Shown here: piece by piece, positions 1 through 11,542 of the stretch | How positions within the stretch are numbered: the first letter of the stretch is position 1 | How the letters are laid out: every line of letters begins with the position of its first letter | Assembly (NCBI GenBank): GCA_949130495.1 | Contig: OX422208.1 | Span: forward strand, 693,299,702 to 693,363,701 | From: Sambucus nigra | Lineage: Eukaryota > Streptophyta > Magnoliopsida > Dipsacales > Adoxaceae | Reading direction: 5' to 3' | Length of the DNA stretch: 64,000 bases | Made by a program: the position numbers and the translations under genes | The notes under the pieces: model-generated | Told to the model about the DNA's origin: nothing | The model's input: the letters and a program-made list of their open reading frames with translations, nothing else | Databases searched by the model: none

Positions 1-40
1 CAAACGGCAATTGACATACAAAATAAACAATAAAGCACAT
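1..40 (-). repeat. LTR fragment of element B, left of the nested insertion
   Basis: These 40 bases match 18507-18546 with two differences. They are the outer piece of a B-family LTR that was split when element A inserted after position 40. The LTR continues at 12552. The rest of this LTR lies left of the window. Confidence 0.85.
36..40. repeat. Target site duplication of element A, left copy
   Basis: The bases cacat directly precede the 5' LTR and recur at 12547-12551 directly after the 3' LTR. The unoccupied B-LTR copy has cacat only once (18542-18546), so this is a true 5-bp integration duplication. Confidence 0.92.
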
Positions 41-1027
41 TGATATGCCCCAAGTATAACCTCGGCCCAGAGACACCAACCTCGGCCCGATATGATGGCC
101 GAGGTTGATCAACCCTAGATAAGCCGTGGTCCCACGATGTCATCCCTCGGCCGAACCAGGGTCGGCCCAGGCCGACACTATCACCTACATTTCCAAGGGA
201 CACTACGCGCATCACACGCATCAATATCACTCTCGTACCTGGGTATGGTAACCTCGGACGAGTCTAGGCCGAGGTGACAGGGGAGCCTTGGCAACCTTCA
301 GCATGGAACCAGTCCAACCTCGGCTTGGGCCGAGGTCTAAAGAAGCCTTAGTAATCATCAGCATGGAATCATTCCGACCTCAGCTGGGGCCGACCCCAGC
401 ATAATGTCTCGGCTGAGATCAGGCCGAGACTCCCTATGACACAACTCGGATCGAACAAATATCAAGCCTTTACAGCTCGGACTCTCCCAGGCCGAGGTCA
501 TCCACCAACATGGCGGCGGAGCATCTGTTGAACATTTGGATAAGGACATATGGGCATAAATCAGTTGTGACAAGATTATTCTCCACATGGGGGGGGAATA
601 TTTCATCATCATTACTTACATGTGACAGTGACAGATGGCACACCCACATTGGTGAGGCTACCACACACATGCTCATTACATGCATGGGGGGTACATTAGA
701 CCCCCTAGGCACTATATATAGGGATCATCCCCTACCTTGCAAAAGGATCCCAGTTATTCAACCCTAGCAAAAACTCTGTCTAAATATACAGTAGAGAGAG
801 AAAGCTTGAGAGATTGTATCCATGGCCATTAGTGCCTTCATTCAGTGATACTACTCACACACTCACAGTGGACGTAGGCCAGATTGGCTGAACCACTTAT
901 ATTCCGGTGTTGATTCCTCTTATCCTCACCTCATTCTCTTATCTCTCTATATAACTGTGCTGCCATTGTTGTACTTATATTGAGCTTGGAAACACCTTAT
1001 CTGGTGGTGCTGATTCCAACATCATCA
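41..1027 (+). repeat. 5' LTR of element A
   Basis: It begins tgatatgcccc and ends catcatca, and aligns along its whole length with 11561-12546. The U3 part (about 41-740) is crowded with the octamer GGCCGAGG and its complement CCTCGGCC. A TATA box lies at 713-720. Short open frames in it (for example 358-612 and 510-767) recur in the other LTR but look like chance frames. Confidence 0.93.
713..720 (+). promoter_or_regulatory. TATA box of the A 5' LTR promoter
   Basis: The sequence tatatata follows the GC-rich U3 and would place transcription start near 745-750. The same box is in the 3' LTR at 12233-12240. The start position is inferred from the usual plant spacing. Confidence 0.65.
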
Positions 1028-1030
1028 TTT

Positions 1031-1048
1031 TGGCTCCGTTTGTGGGAA
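1031..1048 (+). other. Primer-binding site of element A
   Basis: The sequence tggctccgtttgtgggaa lies three bases after the 5' LTR. It begins TGG, as expected for pairing with a tRNA CCA end, and resembles the primer sites of other Tat elements. I do not assign the tRNA. Confidence 0.7.
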
Positions 1049-1202
1049 GGAGAAGCTATATCTTCCTCTTTTTCTGCTTAACCTCATTGGAGACTCTGGT
1101 GGTGAACCAGGAACCACCCCTAGTGTGGAGATGTTTCACCATTGAAAGAGGTCCTTTAAGGTATTAAGCTCACTTGCTACTCAAGCTCTATACAGTTAAC
1201 AT

Positions 1203-3046
1203 ATGGCACCAGACTTGCCACTGCCTCTTTTGCCGCCCGGGGGTGGAGGGGCTAGTTCCAGTCAGGCTCCTCCCCAGTCCGAAATGGCGGAGGTAGCAGC
1301 AGCCTTGAAGTCTTTGACTGTAACACAACAAGCCATGAAGGAGCAATTTGCCCAGCTCAGTCAAACCATGATGATGAGGCCACCTGGAGTCTCACCGGAC
1401 ATGATCACTTCGGCGACAGTTTAACCTCATCCTGACGTCAGGGGACCACCCCAGGCACCGATGAAGGACCAGCCTGCACCCCAGCGGAGAAGGGACGTTG
1501 CTGACCCTAGGCGCTTGCGCCTGGGGAGGCAAGGAAACCCTTGCCCAGAGGATAAGTATGATGATCTAGGAGCTGAAGAGGCCCCAGAAGACTGTTGGGA
1601 GCCGTATGAGGTGTCAGATAACACCATACGACCTCTTAGGCAGAGTCAGGGATGTGTCGGTCGAAGAAGAGAAGAGGCCCAACAAAGAGGGTTGGCCTTT
1701 GACAGGTTGAGTAGAGGGTCGGCCTTCGAGAGGCTGGGCCCAGTCAATGACCTAAGATAGAGGCTATCGAGGTCAAGGAGCGCGGCAGGCTCCCAAAAAG
1801 GGGATAGGCAGGCTCGTCCAGACCAAGGCCGACCCTGTGAGAGAAGAGCCAGGGACAGGAAGAGGTCAACAGCCAACGGGTCGTGGCTGGGGAACCCTCT
1901 GTCCATCTCAGGGAGGTGGCAGGGGATAACCTCGGCAAAGTTGATGACAGAAGACCCTGGAATGATTCCATCCAACGTCTCGAAGAGAAGATAGGAGACC
2001 TCATTAAAAGCAGGGACCCATTACAGAGGGGTTACTCAGAGGGTTCCCCATTTGTGGCTAGGATAGTGGGATTCCCGACCCCAGCCAAGTTCAAGCCTCC
2101 TATAGTGACTCCTAAGTATGATGGAAGCACTAACCCTGTGCACCATATCGAGATGTACCAGTCGGCGACAGACATTTACTCGATACCCGATGAGATGAAG
2201 TGTAGGGCCTTCTCGGGAACCTTGACAGGGGCAGCACACAGCTGGTTCACCTCTCTTCCGAAGAACTCGATCGAGAACTTCAAAGGCTTGGCAGAGTAGT
2301 TCATCCACAACTTCTGCTTTGGGGTAAGACCTCAAAAGAAGACTACCCACTTGCTGTATGTCAAACAGGCCAAGGGAGAAAGCCTAAGAGACTATATAGC
2401 AAGATTCAATAAAGAAAAGTTGGAGGTGGAAGACTATGAAGAGAGCATAGCTATGACCGACCTTATAGGAGGCCTCTAGAAGGGGAAACTATTGTGGAAA
2501 ATGGTAGAAGACCCTCCTAGGTCTATGGCGGAGCTGCTGGAAACCGCAGGGAAAGTGATGAATACGGAAGAGGCAATGGCAGCCAAGTATGAGGAGGAGA
2601 ACCGCGGCAGCACTAGGAGGTCCCAGGGTAAGAAAGAGGGGAAGAAGAGGTCAGGAGATGACAAGTTCGCTCATTACACTCCTCTGACTGTGAGCTGTGA
2701 GCACATCCTTAATTAGATTAAGACTGACCGGACTTTGAGGTGGCCAGAAAAGCTGAAGTCCCCACCACATAAGAGGAACAAAAACCTCTAGTGTGAGTTC
2801 CATCAGGATCATGGCCACATCACAGATAGATGCTTCGCTTTAAAGGATGAGATTGAGAAGATGCTGAAGTCCGAAAAGCTGAGGAAGTATGTGGATGGCA
2901 AAGATCCAAAGGGTGGAAGAGAAGACCCTAAGAAAAGAAGGAATGACAGATGCCATGGCGATGTCCCGGCCAGAAGCGACGACGATTCAGAGGGAGATGA
3001 TGAAGACGACCCAGATCTTCCGCCAAGGATGACAACACCCCCGTAA
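1203..3046 (+). pseudogene. gag: gag of element A (capsid/nucleocapsid), disrupted
   Basis: Gag packages the element's RNA into cytoplasmic particles. The frame starts at ATG 1203 with a Pro/Gly-rich N-terminus, has stops at 1422 and 1758, then moves to another frame by about 1800 (a frameshift). That second frame runs to 3046 with stops at 2297, 2477, 2714 and 2789. Around 2040-2300 lies the conserved Tat gag core (FKPPIVTPKYDG, CRAFSGTL, WFTSLPKNSIENF). At about 2789-2850 is the nucleocapsid motif CEFHQDHGHITDRC, which fits CX2HX4HX4C. The C-terminus is strongly acidic. The stops in the second frame are all TAG and sit where Gln or another residue would be expected, consistent with cytosine deamination. 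Pol starts in a third frame, so there is a further frame change near 3040. Confidence 0.88.
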
Positions 3047-3057
3047 AGAGGGTCGGA

Positions 3058-5436
3058 ATGATCTCCTTTGGTGTTAGCACCATCTGTGGGGGATTTGTAG
3101 GAGGTGGCTCTGAGGTAGCCGACAGGAAGGCTCATGTAGTGGAGGCCAGGTCAGTGGCCAAGCCCGAGGTTGTGAATCTAACGTCTTCTGATGCAGTGCA
3201 GAAGAGGAAGAAGGTAGACATGGACACCCTCGTAGTGGGGTTCTCCAGACTCGACTTCAAGGGCATCTTAGCCCCCCATGATGACCCTTTGGTTATAACA
3301 ACAAGGGTGCATGGGTGCGAGGTAGGGAGAATCCTCATAGACGGGGGAAGCTCAGTAGATGTGATGTTCTGGCCTTGTTTTAAGAGCCTGGGTCTTAGCA
3401 GGGCGAGGCTGGTGCCCTATCATCACCCATTGATAGGCTTCAGTGGAGAAAAGGTGTACCCCTTAGGCATGTATGAAATGGATGTATGGATGGGGGATGA
3501 GTGGCCTAAGAGGTTGACCAAGAAGATAAACTTTTTTGTTATGGATGAAAATGTCTTCTCGGCCTACAACCTCATCATCGAAAGAGTGGCCCTCAAAGAG
3601 TTTGAAGCCGTGCCGTCGGCGGTCCATCAGATGCTAAAATTCCCGACTCCTTATGGAGTAGGGGAAGTGCAAGGGGACCAGACCACGGCATGGGAGTCTT
3701 ACTTCAACTCGGCCGAAGAGAGAGAGGCCCATAAGAGAGCAACCACCACTCACAACGTTGACACTCTTGACCCAAGAGATGAAATAAAATTGAAGAAGGG
3801 CGAGGCCGCGAAAGAGGTAGAATCCATCGTCCTCATTGAGAACGAACCGGAAAAAACCGTCCAGGTCGGTAAGGCCCTAGAGCTAGGGATCAGGGAAGAG
3901 CTGGTAAAATTCCTCAGAAGGAGACAGAGTATCTTCGCATGGAGCCACGCAGAAATGCCTGGTATCGACCCTGAGGTCATGAGCCACAAGCTCAATGTAG
4001 ATAGAGATGCCAAGCCGATTAAGCAGAGGCGAAGAGTGTACTCCAGGGAGAACTATGACATAATCCGGGAAGAGGTGAAAAAGTTGGAAGAGGCTGAGTT
4101 CATGAGAGAGGTCACCTACCCGGAGTGGCTCTTAAATGCAGTCATCGTGCCTAAGGCCAATGGAAAGTGGCGAATGTGTGTAGATTTCACCGATCTGAAC
4201 AGGTTTTGCCCGAAAGATAGCTATCCCTTGCCTAGGATAGATCAGATGGTGGACGCAACGGCAGGGCACGAGCTCATGAGCTTCATGGATGCTTATTCAG
4301 GATACAACCAAATCTTTATGGATGCTGAAGACTCTGAGAAGACAGCCTTCATTACTGACAAAGGGACATACTGCTACAAGGTGATGCCCTTCGGCCTGAA
4401 AAATGCGGGGGAAAAGTATCAACGTCTTGTCAATAAGATGTTTGAGGAGCAAATAGGTAAGACCATGGAGGTGTATGTGGATTATATGCTAACGAAGAGC
4501 CTGAAAGCATGTACGCACGTAGCGGACCTTGAGAAGACCTTTGACGTCATGGACTTGTATAGAATGAAGCTCAACCCAACGAAGTGTGTCTTTGGGGTAG
4601 GAACCGGGAAGTTCCTGGGGTTCATCGTTAATCAGAGGGGGATTGAAGCAAACCCTGAGAAGATCAAGGCCCTGCTCGACATGAAGACTCCTAGGAGTAT
4701 CAAGGACGTCCAGAGACTCACAGGAAGAGTGTCCGCCCTTAACAGGTTTGTCTCTAGGGCAACGAACAAGTGTCTTCCATTATTTAAAGTTCTAAGAAAG
4801 GCCTTCCAGTGGGACGAAGAGTGTGAAAAATCTTTCAACCAACTCAAGTCCTACTTGGGGTCTCCCTTGCTGCTGTCTCGGCCCATCACGGGGGAAAGGT
4901 TGTTTGTGTATCTGGCAGTCTTTAAATCAGCCATCAGCGTAGCCATTATACGAGAAGAGGATGGAATCCAGAGGCCTATGTACTTCAATATTAAGGCCCT
5001 TCAAGGGTCTGAACAAAACTATCCCCGCATGGAGAAGTTAGCCTATGCCCTTATCCATGCCTCAAGGAAAATGGAGCCTTACTTCCAAGCTCACTCCATG
5101 GTAGTCCTTACTGACTCCCCACTAAGGCAGGTTCTGCACAAACTAGAGAAGTTCATAAGATTGATTACCTGGGACATCGAGCTAGGAGAGTATGACCTTA
5201 CCTACCAGCCCAGGACAGTCATCAAGGGGCAGGCCCTCGCAGACTTCATCGTAGAGTTCACTTGGGAAGAGACCGATAGAGGTTTGGAAGAGGCTGAGAC
5301 AGAGAAAGGTTTAGGTGACGGTGAAGAGACGAATCGTAGTGTCTTCCGAGATTCGGAAGAGACTGCACCGAACGTCTTCAGAGGCCGAGAAGAGGTCATT
5401 CCAGGCAAAACCCGGTGCAAAGTAAAAGAAAATTAA
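3058..5436 (+). pseudogene. pol: pol N-terminal part: protease, reverse transcriptase, RNase H
   Basis: This 792-residue open frame is the longest in the window. Residues 1-30 resemble the gag-pol linker (STICGGFVGGGS). The aspartic protease site is LIDGGSSVDV at about residue 95. RT spans about 320-510, with WRMCVDFTDLNRFCPKDSYP, FMDAYSGYNQI and MPFGLKNAG. The catalytic box reads YVDY (codons 4474-4485) instead of YVDD, which removes one of the two metal-binding aspartates. RNase H follows at about 610-740 (YFNIKALQGSEQNYPRMEK, LTDSPLRQVL). The C-terminal tail is Glu-rich. The frame ends at TAA 5434 but continues in register into the next segment, so gag-pol was once a longer polyprotein. 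The lost aspartate and the stops make this copy non-functional. Confidence 0.93.
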
Positions 5437-6192
5437 GAGGATTGATACCTCTTCGAGAAAGGGGTTATGAGAGAAGGGGTCTTCTCATCAGATGCAGACG
5501 TCTGGAGTCTCTTCATTGATGGCTCATCTTGTGACAATGGAAGCGGCGCGGGGCTAATACTCTCGGCTCCAGATGGAGCCAACATTGAATACGCCTTGAG
5601 ATTCAACTTCCAGGCTTCAAACAACGAGTCTGAGTATGAGGCCATGATAGCAGGACTCTTATTAGCAATAACTCTTCTAGTAAGGTGAATCCTACTCCAT
5701 AGAAACTCAAGGTTGGTTGTCAATCAAGTGTTGGGGGTATACGAGGCCAAAGATGAAAGGATGGCCAAATACTTAAAGAAGGTAAGAGGGTTGCTAGAGT
5801 ATTTTGAAGAAGAAAAGCTGAAGAGAGTGCCTCGGCTGAGCAACAACCACGCCGATGCATTGGCAAGGCTGGCCTCGATAATGAAAACAGATTTGGGAAG
5901 GACCATCCCAATCGAGGTCTTAGGAAAAGCAAGCATCGAGGAGGACGAGGTATGTAGCCCTTGTCACAATGTGAACCTAGGAGACTCATGGATCGACCCG
6001 CTCGTCAAGTACCTAAGAGAGGGAGAGCTACCTGAGTCGAAGATGGAAAGGAGAAAGTTGAGATACAGGGCTATAAAGTTCTCATTGGTAGGAGATGTCT
6101 TGTACAAAAAAGGGTTTCTCTTGCCCCTCCTCAGATGTGTGCATCCCATGGAGGTACCCCGGGTCTTACAGGAGGTTCATGAGGGTTCTTGA
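5437..6192 (+). pseudogene. pol: pol middle part: second (archaeal-like) RNase H domain and linker to integrase
   Basis: It is in the same frame as the preceding pol segment and is interrupted by stops at 5434, 5686 and 6190. The N-terminal part has SLFIDGSSCDNGSGAGLIL and NNESEYEAMIAGL, followed by RLVVNQVLGVYEAKDERMAK and NNHADALARLAS. These are the hallmarks of the additional RNase H domain of Tat elements, with D, E, D and D positions all visible. The C-terminal part (LRYRAIKFSLVGDVLYKKGF) is the usual linker to the integrase zinc domain. Confidence 0.85.
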
Positions 6193-7209
6193 TCTAGCCA
6201 CATTGGGGGGAGGCCCTTAGCCAAGAGGATCATCACTCAGGGATACTGGTGGCCTACCTTGTCTAAGGACGTTGCAGACTATGTGAAGAGGTGCGACAAA
6301 TGTCAAAGGTTCGCCACTATCCCTCATCAACCCCATCAGCCTATGACGTCAATCTCTTCTCCATGGCCATTTACGGTATGGGGAATTGACCTGGTAGGAC
6401 CTTTGCCAAGAGTTGTCAACAACTATAGATTCTTGATAGTTGCCATTGACTACTTTTCAAAGTGGGTGGAGGCAGAACCAATGATAACAATTACAGAGCG
6501 AAAGACCTCCCAGTTCATTTGGAAGAACATCATATGTAGATATGGCCTCCCAAACATGCTTATCTTTGATAATGGGACCCAGTTCAAGAACTCCTCCTTA
6601 GAGAAGTATTGCCAAAGTGTGGGGATTAAACAATTCTTCTCATCTCCTGGTCGACCTCAGGAAAATGGCCAAACCGAGGTCACAAACAGAATCATCTTGG
6701 ATGGAATCAAAAAGAGGTTAGAAGACGCGAAGGGGAGATGGACAGAAGAGGTCTACGCAGTGTTGTGGGCCTACAGAACTACGGCCAGGACACCAACAGG
6801 AGAAACCCCATTCATGCTAGCATATGGCTCAGAGGCTGTCATACCAACAGAAGTAGGACTACCAACTCATCGGATTCAGACCTACAACCCTGACAACAAT
6901 AGGGAAAAGAGGAGGCTAGACCTGGATCTTATCGAAGAGAGAAGAGAAGACGCAGAGGTCGAGAAAGCAGCCTACCAGCAGAGGGAAGCGAGATTCTACA
7001 ACCAGAGGGTGAAGTCAAGACCCATTGCAGTGGGAGACCTAGTGCTAAAGAAGACCCTACAGAAGGCAAACAAGCTACACCAAAACTGGCATGGACCCTA
7101 CAAAGTAACGAAAGAGGTTGTGCCTGGCACTTACAGGCTAGAAAACCTAGAAGGAGAACCTTTTACTAACCCATGGAATGCAGACCATCTCAAGAGATAT
7201 TACATATGA
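6193..7209 (+). pseudogene. pol: pol C-terminal part: integrase of element A
   Basis: Integrase inserts the cDNA into the host chromosome. The frame continues in register from upstream after the TGA at 6190. The HHCC zinc domain is visible as a histidine pair around 6178-6202 (the TGA falls between them) and CDKC at about 6295. The catalytic core has D in GIDLVGPLP, D in IFDNGTQF and E in PQENGQTEV, so the DDE triad is intact. The C-terminal region includes KANKLHQNWHGPYKV. It ends at TGA 7207, about 120 bp before the tandem repeats. This domain looks intact, but it would need the broken polyprotein to be made. Confidence 0.92.
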
Positions 7210-7330
7210 TGTTGCATGAAATTTTATGTAAATGTACTATCTTACTGAAAAGAGGTTATTAATAAAGATCCGCTTCCATATCAGTTCTTGCTTCATTCTT
7301 AGATAAAAAATTTAAGTAAGTGTACCATCT

Positions 7331-8343
7331 TATGGGGATAACCTCTTAGGTGATGACCTCAGACCCTCATAACATCACTCGGTGGTGACGAGGTCTGAAC
7401 TCAAACACCTTAGCAGAGGACCTCAGGCCCTTAACATCATTAGCTTGGTGATATTATTATGGGGATAACCTCTTAGGTGATGACCTCAGACCCTCATAAC
7501 ATCACTCGATGGTGATGAGGTCTGAGCTCAGACACCTTAGCAGAGGGCCTCAGACCCTTAACATCATTAGCTTGGTGATATTATTATGGGGATAACCTCT
7601 TAGGTGATGACCTCAGACCCTCATAACATTACTCGGTGGTGACGAGGTCTGAGCTCAGACACCTTAGCAGAGGACCTCAGACTCTTAACATCATTATCTT
7701 GGTGATATTATTATGGGGATAACCTCTTAGGTGATGACTTCAGACCCTCATAACATCACTCGGTGGTGACGAGGTCTGAGCTCAGACACCTTAGCAGAGG
7801 ACCTCAGACTCTTAACATCATTAATTTGGTGATATTATTATGGGGATAACCTCTTAGGTGATGACCTCAGACCCTCATAACATCACTCGGTGGTGACGAG
7901 GTCTGAGCTCAGACACCTTAGCAGAGGACATCAGAGTCTTAACATCATTAGCTTGGTGATATTATTATGGGGATAACCTCTTAGGTGATGACCTCAGACC
8001 CTTATAACATCACTCGGTGGTGACGAGGTCTGAGCTCAGACACCTTAGCAGAGGACCTCAGACTCTTAACATCATTAATTTGGTGATATTATTATGGGGA
8101 TAACCTCTTAGGTGAAGACCTCAGACCCTCATAACATCACTCGGTGGTGACGAGGTCTGAGCTCAGACACCTTAGCAGAGGACCTCAGACTCTTAACATC
8201 ATTAATTTGGTGATATTATTATGGGGATAACCTCTTAGGTTATGACCTCAGACCCTCATAACATCACTCGGTGGTGACGAGGTCTGAGGTCAGACACCTT
8301 AGCATAGGACCTCAGACTCTTAACATCATTAATTTGGTGAAAA
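7331..8343 (+). repeat. Tandem repeat, 8 copies of 127 bp, between pol and the antisense gene of A
   Basis: Copies starting tatggggataacctc are at 7331, 7458, 7585, 7712, 7839, 7966, 8093 and 8220, all exactly 127 bp apart, with only scattered substitutions. Each unit holds an inverted repeat, gacctcagacc paired with ggtctgag(c/g)tc, about 27 nt apart. The arms are perfect in the last copy. The array lies where the sense pol transcript and the antisense gene converge. Tandem repeats near the 3' end are common in Tat elements. From 8344 to 8574 the DNA is AT-rich without a gene. Confidence 0.95.
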
Positions 8344-8574
8344 CTATGATGAGGAGAGCATATTATGAAATGACTTCAGAGCCTAATAGCAATTCAGTAG
8401 TGAGATAAGAATTATTGATAATATAAACAAGAACACCACAACAAAATAAGAGAAGAGATTGCCATTCATAAAAAGGAAGAGATCATATAGCATTCAGAGG
8501 TGTTACAAATTACAAGTTCAGTTACAAGCTACAAGTTAAAAGTTATAAGTAACAAAATACAAATTTGTTACAAG

Positions 8575-10840
8575 TTAAAGGTCTGAGGGGGGAGCATTGA
8601 CAGTCTCGGCTAGGTTGACTTGATCAGCGTTGGTCACCTCGGCCACATCATCAGCATGGTCAGTCCCTCCGAGCTCAGTCCCTCCCAGAGTTGCAGTCTC
8701 GGCTGTAGCAGCAGCCTCGTCTTCTACCTCTTGAAGGGCATGTGAGAACTGAGGGTCAGCAAAGCCAAGACCCACAAAATCAGAGACGTTTAGAGTGCCA
8801 GCCTCCTTCTCTCGGACTTCAGCCCATCTGGTAGTGTCCTTGATACCTCTTTCAAGATATTCAAAGCGAAAACCAATGAACTCGTCTGAGCCTTTATATT
8901 CAGAAATTATTTTAGGAGTGGCATCTTCAAGGGCAGCTTTGACAGCCGCGCTGACCTTCTGCTGAAGGGCGTCATCTTTTGCCTTCAGGGCTCTTGCATG
9001 GTCCTTGACGAGCAGATACATGTCCTTTTCCAACCCCTTAGCCTTATTTTTAGAGTTATGCAACTCTGACTTTAGGCGGTCAACCTCAGCATTCGGGGCA
9101 CTCTCAACCTTCTCGGCCTCCTAGCCCAGTTAGACAATTGATACATGGTATTCACTCCCTGCACATTTAATGAAGAGGTTAAGTGGGAGAAAAGTCAGAT
9201 GTTGCACTTATAAAATTGACAAAGGAACAAGTCATACCTGGACGACTCTGTGAAGGCCGAACTCAACCATCACGGGGGTGTCCATGGATTTATAGAAATG
9301 CTTGTCTGCCTCGGTCATTATAGAGGCGAGTGCGTCCATGTCCTGTCTGCTATTGTCGACCACGCTGTCCGTTAACTTTAGCTGCTCTAGACGAGCCGTT
9401 AGGATGTCGGCCGAAGAAATTGGAAGTGCAGCATCTGAGGCCTTATTTTGCCTCACTGTCGGACTCTGATCCTCAGAGGGATGGGCTTCAGGGGCCCTCT
9501 TCTTTGAAGCCTGGGATTTGGATGTAGTGGGAGCTGGGGGAGGAGCGTTCAAACCAACCTTTTGTGCAAGCCTCGCCAAGCTCGGAGTTGCCATCTCCCA
9601 CAGTTCGTCTGGGACACCTGGTGGTCGCTCTGCAAAAGTTAAAAGATAAGGGTTAGAGATCAGATATGAATGAGGTCAGAGGTTAGACTTGAAAATAAAA
9701 ATTCTTGCCAAAATCAACAAGGGGACTTCCACCAAGGCTCGTCCCCGAGAGATATTGGGGGATCAGTAAATGTTCAAACTTTACAAACATACCAAGTGCC
9801 CCTTGGTCTTGCAGGACCTTCACCTTCTGCATATTCTGAAGACTTAGACTAGGATCGGCCCTTGCAGACATGGTGACCTTACCCCATCTGAGGGGTATCC
9901 TCGTCCCGAGAGTGGAAGAGGGAACAGATGAGCCGAATTTCCATGGCCCTGAAGCGAAAACATATCGGGGCTTCCAATTGTGATTTGAGGTCTGAGTCAC
10001 CTGGAGCATCTTCTTCTCAAGCCTCCGAGCCACGAAATGATAGTATCTCGGATGGTTTTTGGCCGAGGTTGGGACATAGCAACCAACAAAGACCTGAACT
10101 GGGAGGTCAGAGTGGTGGACTGCCCTCTACAAGATAATGGCCCCTATAATGACTCTCCAAGCATTGGGAGAGAGATGCGAGGGGGCCAAGTTGATAAAAG
10201 AGAGAATGGATCTGATGATGGGATGAATGGGTAGACAAAACCCTAACCTAAACATCTGCTCGTACAAGCAAATTTCCCCATCTCGGCCATGGTAGGCCGT
10301 CTCTTCCCTCAGAGGTCTCCTTAATTTGATGGAAAGACTGATGGAGTACAAGTATCTGAAGCACAAAAGATCAACCTCAGTGACTATGCTCTCGAACTCG
10401 GCCGCCTCAGAGGTATCAGTATCGCTTTCAGCATCCTCGTCATCATCAAGCTCAGCAGATGTAGCTGGGTTACTAGGGAATCTCTGAGCAAACTCTTCCC
10501 CTGTGACGGCCGACAGGGGGATGGCATCAAGAATGGGTGGCACAACCACACTCGACTCAAGTACTTCAACCTCTGAAGAAGAGGCTGAGGTGCTGGACCC
10601 ATCATGGGATGAAGCTCGGCTGGATACCTTGGCCTGGTCAGGGGCCTGGTCAGGCTGATGTGTGAAATCCATGGCTTCCTGGAAGGAGTCCACTGACATG
10701 GGGTCTAAGGTAGAAGCTTCAGACTCAGACATAGGAGTTGGATCAGCAGGCACCCCTGTAAAATAGAAGTTCTCCGGGGGGTCAGGATATATAACGCTCA
10801 GAGGTGGTGGAAACAAGGGTCTAATAGGAAACTCTTATGA
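8575..10840 (-). pseudogene. Antisense extra gene of element A (Transposase_28-like), intron-containing, disrupted
   Basis: It runs opposite to pol. Exon 1 (about 10840-9793) has a Ser/Asp/Glu-rich N-terminus, then GRDGEICLYEQMF and NLAPSHLSPNAWRV, which I recognise as like the plant family called putative gypsy-type transposon (Transposase_28). A TAG stands at 10124-10126 where the family has Trp, and the frame continues after it (HHSDLPVQVFVGCYV). A GTATGT...CAG intron at 9792-9630 joins exon 1 in frame to the next exon (RPPGVPDELWEMATPS). A second intron at 9237-9159 leads to the last exon. That exon has one frameshift near 9125-9110 and then an open frame to 8575 with a predicted coiled coil (about 9100-8930) and an acidic tail. 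The first methionine is unclear and may lie in an upstream exon. Its function is unknown. Confidence 0.78.
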
Positions 10841-11460
10841 CCTACGAGCTTCCTCTTGAGCTCTCTCTATTTGCCTAATTTTTTCTAGAGTCTTCTCTCT
10901 AAGAGAGGGGAAATCCTCAAGAAGCTGGTATAAAGGTCTGAGCATCAGGGGACGACCCTAAACTTGGGAAAAACTCCTAAAACTACAAACACGATTGACT
11001 TGAAATATAAAGGAGTTTAAAGATCAAACTTGGAAGTTTAAGGCAAACCCAGTTCGCCCCTGATCAGAATAGAGCTCGCCGGAAAACCTAAAAGCTCGCC
11101 TGAAAGCTTAAAAGCTCTCCGAAAAACTCAAAAACTTGTCGAAAAATTAATACCAAATACCAGAAATAAAGGAAGTGGAAAGGAAGAAGTACCTGAAGAT
11201 GAATCGATGAACGAAATGAGGAAAACTTACAAGAAAACTCTGCAGAGGAGCGCTGATTGAAGAAGCTGTAGAGAGATAAAATCGCAAGGAGAAATCGCAA
11301 GAAATGTGTGCGCGGGAGAGGAAATGAAGAAGAAAGAGAAAAGGAAGGGTTTAAACCCTTAAATACTTGGGCACACTTCCCAAGGCCCATCATTGCCTTG
11401 GGAAACCCAAAGGACGGATGACAGCACACGCCAGCCAAGTACGCATGCTCTAGCTTGGGA
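10841..11460 (-). promoter_or_regulatory. Promoter and leader of the antisense gene in A
   Basis: Read on the minus strand, a TATA-like TATTTAAG (11365-11358) is followed by a pyrimidine-rich leader (about 11345-11270) and several GT donor candidates. It contains no convincing coding frame. The chance frame at 11088-11438 is this leader. It would drive transcription away from the 3' LTR and toward pol. Confidence 0.5.
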
Positions 11461-11542
11461 CAGGTGTCATGACGGTATTATCTTGGGGTGGACAGGCCTC
11501 GGAGGTGTAGTAATCCCTCAGCCACTTGCTCTCTCATATGAC

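Noticed and set aside
358..767. Open frames on both strands in the 5' LTR of A, repeated in the 3' LTR (11878-12287)
   Set aside because: They are duplicated only because the LTR is duplicated. There is no protein pattern, and the frames lie in the promoter region.
1427..2350. Minus-strand frames opposite gag (for example 1646-1975 and 2036-2350)
   Set aside because: They are shadows of gag, whose domains are recognisable on the + strand.
7331..8343. Possible CRISPR array
   Set aside because: The whole 127-bp unit repeats without unique spacers, in a plant retroelement. It is a minisatellite.
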